Assembly: GCF_016595675.1 (NCBI RefSeq)
Contig: NZ_JAENJH010000013.1
Coordinates: forward strand, 1 to 64,000
Length of the DNA: 64,000 nt
Origin: Prauserella cavernicola
GTDB taxonomy: Bacteria > Actinomycetota > Actinomycetes > Mycobacteriales > Pseudonocardiaceae
Direction of reading: 5' to 3'
In this document: one piece after another, positions 8,270 through 15,193 of the stretch
Position numbering within the stretch: position 1 is the first letter of the stretch
Layout: each line of letters opens with the position of its first letter
The notes under the pieces: generated by a model
What the model saw: the letters and a program-made list of their open reading frames with translations, nothing else
The model's database searches: none
Told to the model about the DNA's origin: nothing
Position numbers and translations under genes: made by a program

Positions 8270-9231
8270 GCCGCAACGCGCCCGACTTCGCCGGGGAGCA
8301 GGCCGACCTGGTGGCCATGCTCGACGGCGTGCTGTCCGATGTGGACTCCGCGCGCGACGACGAGCGGCCCGCCGAGGTGGCGGCGCTGCGTTCCCAGCTC
8401 GCCGGGCTGGGAGTGTGGACGCTCGGCGTCGCCGAGCGGCTCGGCGGCGGGGGAGCGGACGTGGCGCTCGCGGCCACGGTGTTCGCCCGGCTCGGCCGCG
8501 CGCACGCCGCGCTCGGCTGGGCGGCCGTGCAGGCCCACGCCGCGGCGGAGCTGCTGGGCGAGCATCCGGAGGTGCGCGAGCGCGTGCACGCCGGGGACGT
8601 CGCCGTGGCGGTGACCGAGAACGGGCGCGTCGACGCCGCGGGTGAGACGCCGCACGTCATCGTGCTCTCCGACGACGGTGCCGTGCTGTACTCGCCCGAG
8701 TCACTGAGCTACCGGCCGCTGCGCCGCACCGGGCTCGACGGCGCGCTGACCAGGTTCGCCGAACCGGCGGGCGAGGGCGTGGCACTGAGCGGGGACGTTG
8801 CCGCGGCCAGGGTGCGATTGCGGCTCGGCGCCGCGGCCGTGGCCGCCGGGATCGCCGACGCCGCGGCCGAGGCGGCACTGGACTACAGCGCCGGGCGCAC
8901 GCAGTTCGGCGGAGCGCTCACCGCGTTGCCCACGGTCAGGGAGTCGCTGTTCGCCTCGGCGAGCACGGCCGCCGGACTGCTGCGCCAGCTCCAGCAGGAC
9001 GCCCCCGCCACGCCGTGGCAGGCCGCCGCCGTGCTCGACACGGCCTGCGAGTCGGCGATCGACGCCGCCGCGCGGGCGCTGCAGTCCCACGGTGGCTACG
9101 GCTACCTCACCGAGTACCCGGTCGAGCGCCTGCTGCGCGACGCGGTGTCGCTGCGCGCGGCGTGCGACGTCGCCGCCGCGCGCCGCTCGGGCGCACTCGA
9201 CCTCGCGAGTTCCGCGAAAGGATCAGCATGA
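8266..9231 (+). CDS. Short acyl-CoA dehydrogenase-like subunit
   Basis: A 321-residue protein recognisable by its C-terminal half: DYSAGRTQFGGALTALPTVRE, then ALQSHGGYGYLTEYPVERLLRD, the usual FAD/CoA contact region of acyl-CoA dehydrogenases. The N-terminal and middle domains are shortened, and the middle beta domain with its T(E)PxAGSD signature is not recognisable. No IYEGT-type base motif is visible. Actinobacteria use heteromeric dehydrogenases, for example in steroid side-chain breakdown, in which one subunit lacks the base. Pairing with the enzyme at 3716-4939 is plausible but inferred. GTGA and ATGA overlaps link it to both neighbours. Confidence 0.7.
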   Translation: MSRNAPDFAGEQADLVAMLDGVLSDVDSARDDERPAEVAALRSQLAGLGVWTLGVAERLGGGGADVALAATVFARLGRAHAALGWAAVQAHAAAELLGEHPEVRERVHAGDVAVAVTENGRVDAAGETPHVIVLSDDGAVLYSPESLSYRPLRRTGLDGALTRFAEPAGEGVALSGDVAAARVRLRLGAAAVAAGIADAAAEAALDYSAGRTQFGGALTALPTVRESLFASASTAAGLLRQLQQDAPATPWQAAAVLDTACESAIDAAARALQSHGGYGYLTEYPVERLLRDAVSLRAACDVAAARRSGALDLASSAKGSA

Positions 9232-10883
9232 GTTCCTCCCTCGCCGAGCTGCTCGGCCACCAGCACACCCCGCTCACCGACGCCGACGCCGACGCGTTTC
9301 GCGCGACGGGGATGTGGCAGAACCGCACCGTCCGCTCCGTGCTGTCCGAGGTCGCCGCCGAGCACCCCGACCGCACCGCGCTGGTCGGGTACCGCACGAA
9401 CGGTCCCGTGGTGCGCCAGACCTACCGGGAGTTCGACGCGGCCGCCCACCACGCGGCGTCGGCGCTCGCGAGCCTCGGTGTCGGCAAGGGCGACGCGGTG
9501 GTGCTGATGCTGCCGAACTGGATCGAGTACGCCGCGCTGGTGTACGGCATCAACGAGCTCGGCGCGATCTACGCGGGTGTTCCCGTGGCCTACGGCGAGC
9601 GCCAGGCCGCGGCGATCCTGCGCCGGAGCAAGGCGAAGGTGCTGGTGATCCCGCGCTCGTGGCGCAGCACCGGCCACCTGGAGCTCTCGCGGACCCTGCG
9701 CGCGGAGCTGCCCGAGCTGGAGACCGTGGTCGTGCTCGACGACGACCCCGAGGGGCTGCGCGAGGGTGAGGTGCTGTGGTCGTCGCTGGCCGATGTGCCC
9801 GTGCGCGAGTTCCCGCGGCCGGATCCCGGTGAGCTCTGCTACCTGGGCTTCACGTCGGGTACGACGGGCGAGCCGAAGGGCGCGATGCACACGCACGACA
9901 CGCTGCTCTACGGGGCGATGGCGATCGCCGAGCACCTGGGGCCGAAAGCCTACGGTGACCCGATGGTGCAGCTCGTCGCCTCGCCCGCCGGGCACCACAC
10001 GGGCTTCATGTGGGGTGTGCTGTTCACCGTGCACCTCGCGGGCACCGGCGTGCACGTCGATCGCTGGGACCCGGTCTGGGGTGTCGACGTGATCCGCCAG
10101 GAGCGGATCACCGCGTTCTTCGGCGCACCGACGTTCCTGCAGGACATGATGCGCACGGACCTGGTCGACGATCCCGACTGTCCGCTGGAGTGCCTGGTGA
10201 TCGCGGGCTCGTCGGTGCCGAGGACGCTGCCCGCCAGGGCGGGCACGGCGTTCGGCGCCTACATCGCCTCGGCATGGGGTCTCACCGAGTGCGGCATCAT
10301 GAGCTCGGCCACGCCGAAGGAGTCCGACGACGTCCAGCTCACCGACGGCTCGATCTTCGCGGGCTCGGCGGTGCGGGTGGTGGACGCCGAGGGCAACGAC
10401 GTCCCGGCCGGCGTCACGGGTGATCTGCTGATGAAGGGGCCGGGCGTGGTGCTCGGCTACTACGACCGTCCTGATGCGACGGACGAAGCGTTCCTGCCGG
10501 GGCTGTGGTTCAAGACCGGCGACACGGCGAGCGTCGACGAGCACGGCTGGCTGTCGTTGCGCGGGCGGAGCAAGGACATCATCATCCGCGGCGGTGAGAA
10601 CATCCCGGTGACCGACGTGGAGACCGTGCTGTTCGACCACCCCGACGTGCTCAACGCGGCGGTGGTGGCCTACCCGGACGAGCGTCTCGGCGAGCGCGCG
10701 TGCGCCGTGCTGGCGCTGCGGCCCGGCGCGACGCTGAACCTGGAGTCGCTGTGCGAGTACCTGCTCGCCCAGGGCCTGTCGAAGCACTACCTGCCGGAAC
10801 GGCTCGTGCTGCTCGACGAGCTGCCGGTGACCCAGAGCGGCAAGATCCAGAAGTTCAAGCTGCGCCAGCTGGTCGCGCGCTGA
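9228..10883 (+). CDS. Acyl-CoA ligase (AMP-forming), cyclohexanecarboxylate-CoA ligase-like
   Basis: A 551-residue adenylate-forming enzyme. The P-loop-like signature is LGFTSGTTGEPKGAMHTH. WGLTECG is the A5 motif, GLWFKTGD the A7 motif, GRSKDIIIRGGENI the hinge region, and TQSGKIQKFKLR carries the C-terminal catalytic Lys. It converts a carboxylic acid to its CoA ester with ATP. General resemblance is to medium-chain and alicyclic acid ligases such as AliA. Because a class III CoA-transferase is also present, the operon has two ways to activate acids. The start at 9228 gives an ATGA overlap; the longer upstream frame is a shadow of the preceding gene. Confidence 0.85.
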   Translation: MSSSLAELLGHQHTPLTDADADAFRATGMWQNRTVRSVLSEVAAEHPDRTALVGYRTNGPVVRQTYREFDAAAHHAASALASLGVGKGDAVVLMLPNWIEYAALVYGINELGAIYAGVPVAYGERQAAAILRRSKAKVLVIPRSWRSTGHLELSRTLRAELPELETVVVLDDDPEGLREGEVLWSSLADVPVREFPRPDPGELCYLGFTSGTTGEPKGAMHTHDTLLYGAMAIAEHLGPKAYGDPMVQLVASPAGHHTGFMWGVLFTVHLAGTGVHVDRWDPVWGVDVIRQERITAFFGAPTFLQDMMRTDLVDDPDCPLECLVIAGSSVPRTLPARAGTAFGAYIASAWGLTECGIMSSATPKESDDVQLTDGSIFAGSAVRVVDAEGNDVPAGVTGDLLMKGPGVVLGYYDRPDATDEAFLPGLWFKTGDTASVDEHGWLSLRGRSKDIIIRGGENIPVTDVETVLFDHPDVLNAAVVAYPDERLGERACAVLALRPGATLNLESLCEYLLAQGLSKHYLPERLVLLDELPVTQSGKIQKFKLRQLVAR

Positions 10884-10893
10884 AAGGCAGGAC

Positions 10894-12036
10894 ATGACCT
10901 CCACCGTTGACCAGCGGCCGCTCGCGGGCGTGCGCGTACTCGACCTCTCGACGCTGCTGCCGGGGCCGCTCGGCACCCTGATGCTGGCCGAAGCCGGCGC
11001 CGACGTGATCAAGATCGAACGTCCCGGTGCGGGCGACGAGATGCGCTCGTACCAGCCGAGGCTGGGCGACACGAGCGCCAACTACGCCGTGCTCAACCGC
11101 GGCAAACGGGCCTACGCCGCGAACCTCAAGGACCCGGCCGACCGCGACCGCGTGCTGGCGCTGGCCGCCGAGGCCGACATCGTGATGGAGCAGTTCCGGC
11201 CGGGCGTGGCCGACCGGCTCGGGCTCGGCTACGAGCAGGTCCGCGCGGTGAACCCCGGTGTCGTGTACTGCTCGATCACCGGCTACGGCCAGCACGGGCC
11301 CCAGGCGGCGAAGGCGGGTCACGACCTGAACTACCTGGCGGAGACCGGGCTGCTCGGCGTGGTCACCGACCGCGAGGGCTCGCCGCAGCTGCCGGTGACG
11401 GTGCTCGCCGACATCGCGGGCGGCACCTACCCGGCGGTGGTCAACATCCTGCTCGCGCTGCGCCGGCGCGACATCACGGGCGAGGGCTGCCTGCTCGACG
11501 TCTCGATGGCGCACAACCTCCAGGTGCTCGCCTACGGCTACATCGCGGCCCACCAGGGCAGCGGCCGGTGGCCGAGGCCGAGCGCCGAGCAGCTCACCGG
11601 AGGCAGTCCGCGCTACCACATCTACTCCACATCGGACGGACGTCATGTCGCGGTGGCCGCGCTGGAGCAGAAGTTCTGGGAACGGCTCGCGCGGCTGATC
11701 GAACTGCCCGAGACCTACATCGCCGACGAGGGCAGGGAAGCCGACGTGATCGCGGCGGTCGCCGAGCGCATCGGCGCCCACTCCGCCGAGCACTGGAGCA
11801 CCGTGCTCGACGGCGAGGACGTCTGCACCGTCGTGGTGGCGACGTTCGACGAGGCCGTCGAGGCCGGGCTGCTGGAGCCCGACCGGCCCGAGCGGATCAC
11901 CGGGCCGGGCGTCGATGTCGGCACCCTGCGCAGTCCCGTCGACCCGGCGCTGCGCGGTGAGCCCGGCGGCGTCGCCTACCCCGGACTGGAGCCGCTGCCC
12001 GCCGACACCGGGCGTCTCTGGTCCACCCCGGCCTAG
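10894..12036 (+). CDS. Alpha-methylacyl-CoA racemase-like protein (CaiB/BaiF fold)
   Basis: A 380-residue protein of the CaiB/BaiF superfamily that carries the racemase fingerprint rather than the transferase one. AGHDLNYLAETGLLG contributes H143 (followed by D144), and VLADIAGG contributes D173. The 30-residue spacing equals that of the His/Asp proton-transfer pair in mycobacterial MCR. The stretch LTGGSPRYHIYSTSDGRHVAVAALEQKFWERL is also typical of the racemases. The enzyme would interconvert (2R)- and (2S)-2-methylacyl-CoA so that the S form can enter dehydrogenation. That points to a methyl-branched substrate or intermediate. It starts ten bases after the ligase stop. Confidence 0.8.
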   Translation: MTSTVDQRPLAGVRVLDLSTLLPGPLGTLMLAEAGADVIKIERPGAGDEMRSYQPRLGDTSANYAVLNRGKRAYAANLKDPADRDRVLALAAEADIVMEQFRPGVADRLGLGYEQVRAVNPGVVYCSITGYGQHGPQAAKAGHDLNYLAETGLLGVVTDREGSPQLPVTVLADIAGGTYPAVVNILLALRRRDITGEGCLLDVSMAHNLQVLAYGYIAAHQGSGRWPRPSAEQLTGGSPRYHIYSTSDGRHVAVAALEQKFWERLARLIELPETYIADEGREADVIAAVAERIGAHSAEHWSTVLDGEDVCTVVVATFDEAVEAGLLEPDRPERITGPGVDVGTLRSPVDPALRGEPGGVAYPGLEPLPADTGRLWSTPA

Positions 12037-12049
12037 AAAGGAACCATTC

Positions 12050-13033
12050 GTGCGCGCAGTCCAGGTCCAGGAGTTCGGCCCGCCCAGCGGTCTCGTCGTC
12101 GCCGAGGTGCCCGACCCGGAGCCCGGTCCCGGCGAGGTCGTGATCGCGGTCGCGGCGGCCGGCGTCAACTTCCCCGACATCCTCGTGGTGGAGGGCACCT
12201 ACCAGAACCTGCCGGAGCGGCCGTTCAGCCCGGGCAAAGAGGCGGCGGGCACCGTGCTCGCCGTCGGCGAGGGCGTCGAGCGGCTGGCCGTGGGGCAGCG
12301 GGTGCTCACCCTCGTCGAGCACGGCGCCTTCACCGAGCAGCTCCTCGTGCCTGAGGAACTGGTGGTGGCGCTGCCGGACGAGATCACGTTCGAACAGGCC
12401 GCCGCGTTCGGTCTGGTCTACAGCACCGCCTACTTCGGACTCGTGCGCAGGGCGCGGCTGAGCGAGGGGGAGTGGGTGCTCGTGACCGGCGCGGGCGGCG
12501 GTGTCGGCTCGGCGGGCGTGCAACTCGCGAAAGCGCTGGGCGCCACCGTGATCGCGCTCGCCCGCGACGAGGAACGCGCTCGGCTGGCGCGCGAGCAGGG
12601 CGCCGACGTGGCACTGACCTCCGACGCCTCGACACTGCGCGACGACCTGCTGCGCGTCACCGGCGGCCACGGCGTGGACGTGACGCTGGAGATGGTGGGC
12701 GGTGACGTGCTCACCCAGGTCGTGCGCGCCACGGCCTGGGAGGGCCGCGTGGTGATCGTCGGCTTCGCCTCCGGAGGGCAGAACCCGATCAAGCCCGGTC
12801 ACCTGCTGGTCAAGAACATCTCCGTGGTCGGCCTGCAGAGCAGCGACTACCGCGACCGCACCCCGGAACTGATGCGCTCGACGATGGAGGAGATGCTCCA
12901 GCTCTTCGTCGAGGGCAGGATCACGATCCCGGTGGACAGCACGTTCCCGCTCGGCAAGACCGGCGACGCGCTGCAGGCCGTGAAGGACGGCGGCATCAAG
13001 GGCAAGGTCGTGATCGTGCCGGAGCGCGCATGA
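12050..13033 (+). CDS. Zinc-independent quinone oxidoreductase (MDR superfamily)
   Basis: A 327-residue medium-chain dehydrogenase/reductase. It has a GroES-like N-terminal domain (NFPDILVVEGTYQNLPERPFSPGKEAAGTV) and a Rossmann domain with VTGAGGGVGSAGVQLAKALGA. The zinc ligands of alcohol dehydrogenases are absent, which places it with NADPH:quinone or enoyl reductases. It may reduce a conjugated enoyl or quinone intermediate. GTG 12050 follows AAAGGAA at about seven bases and gives the family length; the longer frame runs back into the racemase gene. It overlaps the MaoC gene by ATGA. Confidence 0.85.
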   Translation: MRAVQVQEFGPPSGLVVAEVPDPEPGPGEVVIAVAAAGVNFPDILVVEGTYQNLPERPFSPGKEAAGTVLAVGEGVERLAVGQRVLTLVEHGAFTEQLLVPEELVVALPDEITFEQAAAFGLVYSTAYFGLVRRARLSEGEWVLVTGAGGGVGSAGVQLAKALGATVIALARDEERARLAREQGADVALTSDASTLRDDLLRVTGGHGVDVTLEMVGGDVLTQVVRATAWEGRVVIVGFASGGQNPIKPGHLLVKNISVVGLQSSDYRDRTPELMRSTMEEMLQLFVEGRITIPVDSTFPLGKTGDALQAVKDGGIKGKVVIVPERA

Positions 13034-13473
13034 GCCTGACCTACGACGACCTGCGCGTCGGGCTTACGTTCGACAGCCCCTCGCGGACGATCACGGAGTC
13101 CGACGTGGTGTCGTTCGCGGGCCTGACCGGCGACTTCTTCCCGCTGCACACCAGCGAGGAGTACGCGAAGGGCACCGAGTACGGCACCCGTGTCGCCCAC
13201 GGCCTGCTCGGGCTGAGCTACGCCCACGGCCTGATGTGGGCGCGCACGGGCGCCCTCGACGACTGCATCGTGGCGTTCCTCGGCATCGGCGACTGGCGGT
13301 TCACCGGCGCGATCCATCTCGGCGACACCATCCATGTGCGGTACTCGGTGGCGGAACTGCGGCCGAGCCGCTCGCGGCGGGACCGCGCGGTCGTGGTGTT
13401 CGCGGTGGAGGTGCTCAACCAGCGCGACGAGGTGGTGCAGCAGGGCACGAAGTCGCTGCTGCTGTCGCGCTGA
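13030..13473 (+). CDS. MaoC-type (R)-specific enoyl-CoA hydratase
   Basis: A 147-residue single hot-dog protein with the hydratase-2 motif FAGLTGDFFPLHTSEEYAKGTEYGTRVAHG, in which the Asp and His of GD...LH form the active site. It hydrates 2-enoyl-CoA to the (3R)-hydroxy ester, whereas the crotonase upstream gives the (3S) form. It is the last gene of the tightly packed operon, followed by a small GC hairpin. Confidence 0.85.
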   Translation: MSLTYDDLRVGLTFDSPSRTITESDVVSFAGLTGDFFPLHTSEEYAKGTEYGTRVAHGLLGLSYAHGLMWARTGALDDCIVAFLGIGDWRFTGAIHLGDTIHVRYSVAELRPSRSRRDRAVVVFAVEVLNQRDEVVQQGTKSLLLSR

Positions 13474-13483
13474 GCGGTCCACT

Positions 13484-13498
13484 GCCCGGACGCCGGGC
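13484..13498 (+). terminator. Small GC hairpin after the acid-catabolism operon
   Basis: GCCCGG and CCGGGC form a six-pair stem around ACG, eleven bases after the MaoC stop. There is no T-run. It may be a weak actinobacterial-type terminator. Confidence 0.35.
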
Positions 13499-13523
13499 CT
13501 CGCGGCCAGGAGAGGCAGTGCGC

Positions 13524-13557
13524 GAGATCGAGTAAACTAAGTTTACTTTTCGATCTC
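13524..13557 (+). promoter_or_regulatory. Nested palindrome, likely TetR-type operator for the SDR gene
   Basis: AGTAAACT and AGTTTACT form a perfect inverted repeat around a single A (13531-13547). An outer pair, GAGATCG (13524-13530) and CGATCTC (13551-13557), encloses it. This is the only AT-rich patch nearby, and it lies immediately before the Shine-Dalgarno AGGAGG (13559-13564) of the SDR gene. Size and symmetry fit a TetR-family operator. The TetR gene at 14602-15150, convergent with this SDR, is the nearest candidate. Confidence 0.6.
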
Positions 13558-13571
13558 CAGGAGGGCACTCC

Positions 13572-14594
13572 ATGACCGACACCCCGAGGCCGCTCACCGC
13601 GGCGAGCACCGTCGGCGACTGGCTGGCGCGTCCCGAGGGCGCCGCCGCGTTGCGTGAGCTGCTCGCCGCCAGCGGGTTCGACGAGACCGTGCTCGCTCCC
13701 GTGAGCAACCTGCCCCTGCAACAGCTGGTGGACCTGAGCCAGGGCCGCCTGCCGCAGAGCGTCGTCGACGACCTCGTGGCCTCCGTCAACGGCGGGGTCG
13801 TCCCCGCCGACGACGCCGAACGGGCCGAGGGCTGGCGCGAGCGCGTGGTGGCGGGCCGGTTCGAGGGCAGGACGATCGTGGTGACCGGCGCCGCGTCCGG
13901 CATCGGCAGGGCCGTCGCCTCGCGAGTGGTGCGCGAGGGCGGCCGGGTGATCGCCGCCGACCTGGCCGAGGACCGGCTGACGGAGCTGGTCGCCGGGCTG
14001 GGCGAGGACTCCGTGGTGCCCATCGCCGCCGACATCGTGCGCGCCGAGGACGTCGAGCGCATCGTCGCGGCGGCGGGCCCGCGCATCGACGGACTGGCCA
14101 ACGTCGCCGGGATCGTCGACGACTTCTCGCCGCTGCACGAGACCTCCGACGAGGTCTGGCGGCGCGTGTTCGCCGTCAACGTCGACGGGACGTTCCGGCT
14201 CACCCGCGCCGTGCTGCCCGTGATGCTCGCCGGTGGCGGCGGTTCGATCGTCAACGTCGCGTCGGAGGCCGCCCTGCGGGGCAACGCCGCGGGTGTGGCC
14301 TACACCGCCTCGAAGCACGCCGTCGTCGGCATCACGCGCAACACCGCGTTCATGTACGGCCCGCGGGGCATCCGTGTCAATGCCGTCGCTCCCGGCGGCG
14401 TGGCCACCGGACTGGGCGCCGACGCCAGGACCTCGGAGTTCGGCAGGGACCGCACCGGCGACTTCCTGCGCCTGATCCCGGCGATCGCCACCGCCGAGCA
14501 GATCGCCGCCTCGATCACGTTCCTGCTCAGCGACGACGGCGTGAACATCTCCGGCGCCGTGCTGCCCTCCGACGGCGGCTGGTCGGTGCAGTGA
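13572..14594 (+). CDS. Short-chain dehydrogenase with N-terminal helical extension
   Basis: A 340-residue protein. Residues from about 98 onward form a classical SDR: TIVVTGAASGIGRAVA for the cofactor, LANVAGIVDD in the NNAG position, and a Ser...YTASK catalytic set, ending with AVLPSDGGWSVQ. The first 95 or so residues (TVGDWLARPEGAAALRELL...LPLQQLVDLSQGRLP) look like a small helical domain that ordinary SDRs lack. It probably oxidises or reduces an alcohol/ketone pair. Its neighbours, a Baeyer-Villiger enzyme and a propeller lactonase candidate, suggest it supplies the ketone. The AGGAGG site is well placed before ATG 13572. Confidence 0.82.
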   Translation: MTDTPRPLTAASTVGDWLARPEGAAALRELLAASGFDETVLAPVSNLPLQQLVDLSQGRLPQSVVDDLVASVNGGVVPADDAERAEGWRERVVAGRFEGRTIVVTGAASGIGRAVASRVVREGGRVIAADLAEDRLTELVAGLGEDSVVPIAADIVRAEDVERIVAAAGPRIDGLANVAGIVDDFSPLHETSDEVWRRVFAVNVDGTFRLTRAVLPVMLAGGGGSIVNVASEAALRGNAAGVAYTASKHAVVGITRNTAFMYGPRGIRVNAVAPGGVATGLGADARTSEFGRDRTGDFLRLIPAIATAEQIAASITFLLSDDGVNISGAVLPSDGGWSVQ

Positions 14595-14601
14595 GCCCGG
14601 C

Positions 14602-15150
14602 TCAGCCGTGCGGGGTCAGGATCTCCTGCAACAGGGCGCCGTAGCGCACCACCAGTTCGCGGTGGTCGGCGGCCAGGTGCGTGTCGCCGACCACCCACAG
14701 CGCGTAGAGCAGCCCGCCGACCACCGCCGCCGCCAGTCGCGCTCGCAGATCGGCGTCGGGGCCGGACAGGCGGGCGCGCACCGGCGCGACGAACGCGGTG
14801 TGGTGCACCTCGTCCAGCCTGGCGGCGATGTTCGGTTCGTTGCTGCCGCGCACCAGTGCGAGGTAGACGCCCTTGATGTCGTCCTCCGTGGACAGCAGCA
14901 CCTCGACGAACCGTTCGCCGAAGGACTCCAGCGGCACGTCCAGCAGTGGTTCGTCGTCGAGGCTCAGGTGCATCGTCTCGAGGAACAGCAGTTCCTTGGT
15001 GCCGAAGTGGCGGATGACCAGTGCCGGGTTGGTCTCGGCCAGCGCGGCGATGTCGCGCACCGAGGTCCGCGCGAACCCGCGCTCCCGGAACAGCTGCGAG
15101 GCGGCCCAGTGGATCTCGTCTCGCGTCGATCTCCCGGACGGCCTGACCAT
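14602..15150 (-). CDS. TetR-family transcriptional regulator
   Basis: A 182-residue TetR regulator. The N-terminal helix-turn-helix is STRDEIHWAASQLFRERGFARTSVRDIAALAETNPALVIRHFGTKELLF, followed by a ligand-binding helical domain. The gene ends eight bases from the convergent SDR gene. It lies 43 bases behind the propeller gene on the same strand, so it may be the third gene of the Baeyer-Villiger operon. Two unassigned palindromes, at 13531-13547 and 18602-18623, are possible targets. The second also matches a site in front of another TetR gene, so which regulator binds which site cannot be told from sequence alone. Confidence 0.85.
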   Translation of the reverse strand: MVRPSGRSTRDEIHWAASQLFRERGFARTSVRDIAALAETNPALVIRHFGTKELLFLETMHLSLDDEPLLDVPLESFGERFVEVLLSTEDDIKGVYLALVRGSNEPNIAARLDEVHHTAFVAPVRARLSGPDADLRARLAAAVVGGLLYALWVVGDTHLAADHRELVVRYGALLQEILTPHG

Positions 15151-15193
15151 GCCGCCATCCTAGGCCGCCACCGCAGGTCGAGGCGCGAGGCGC

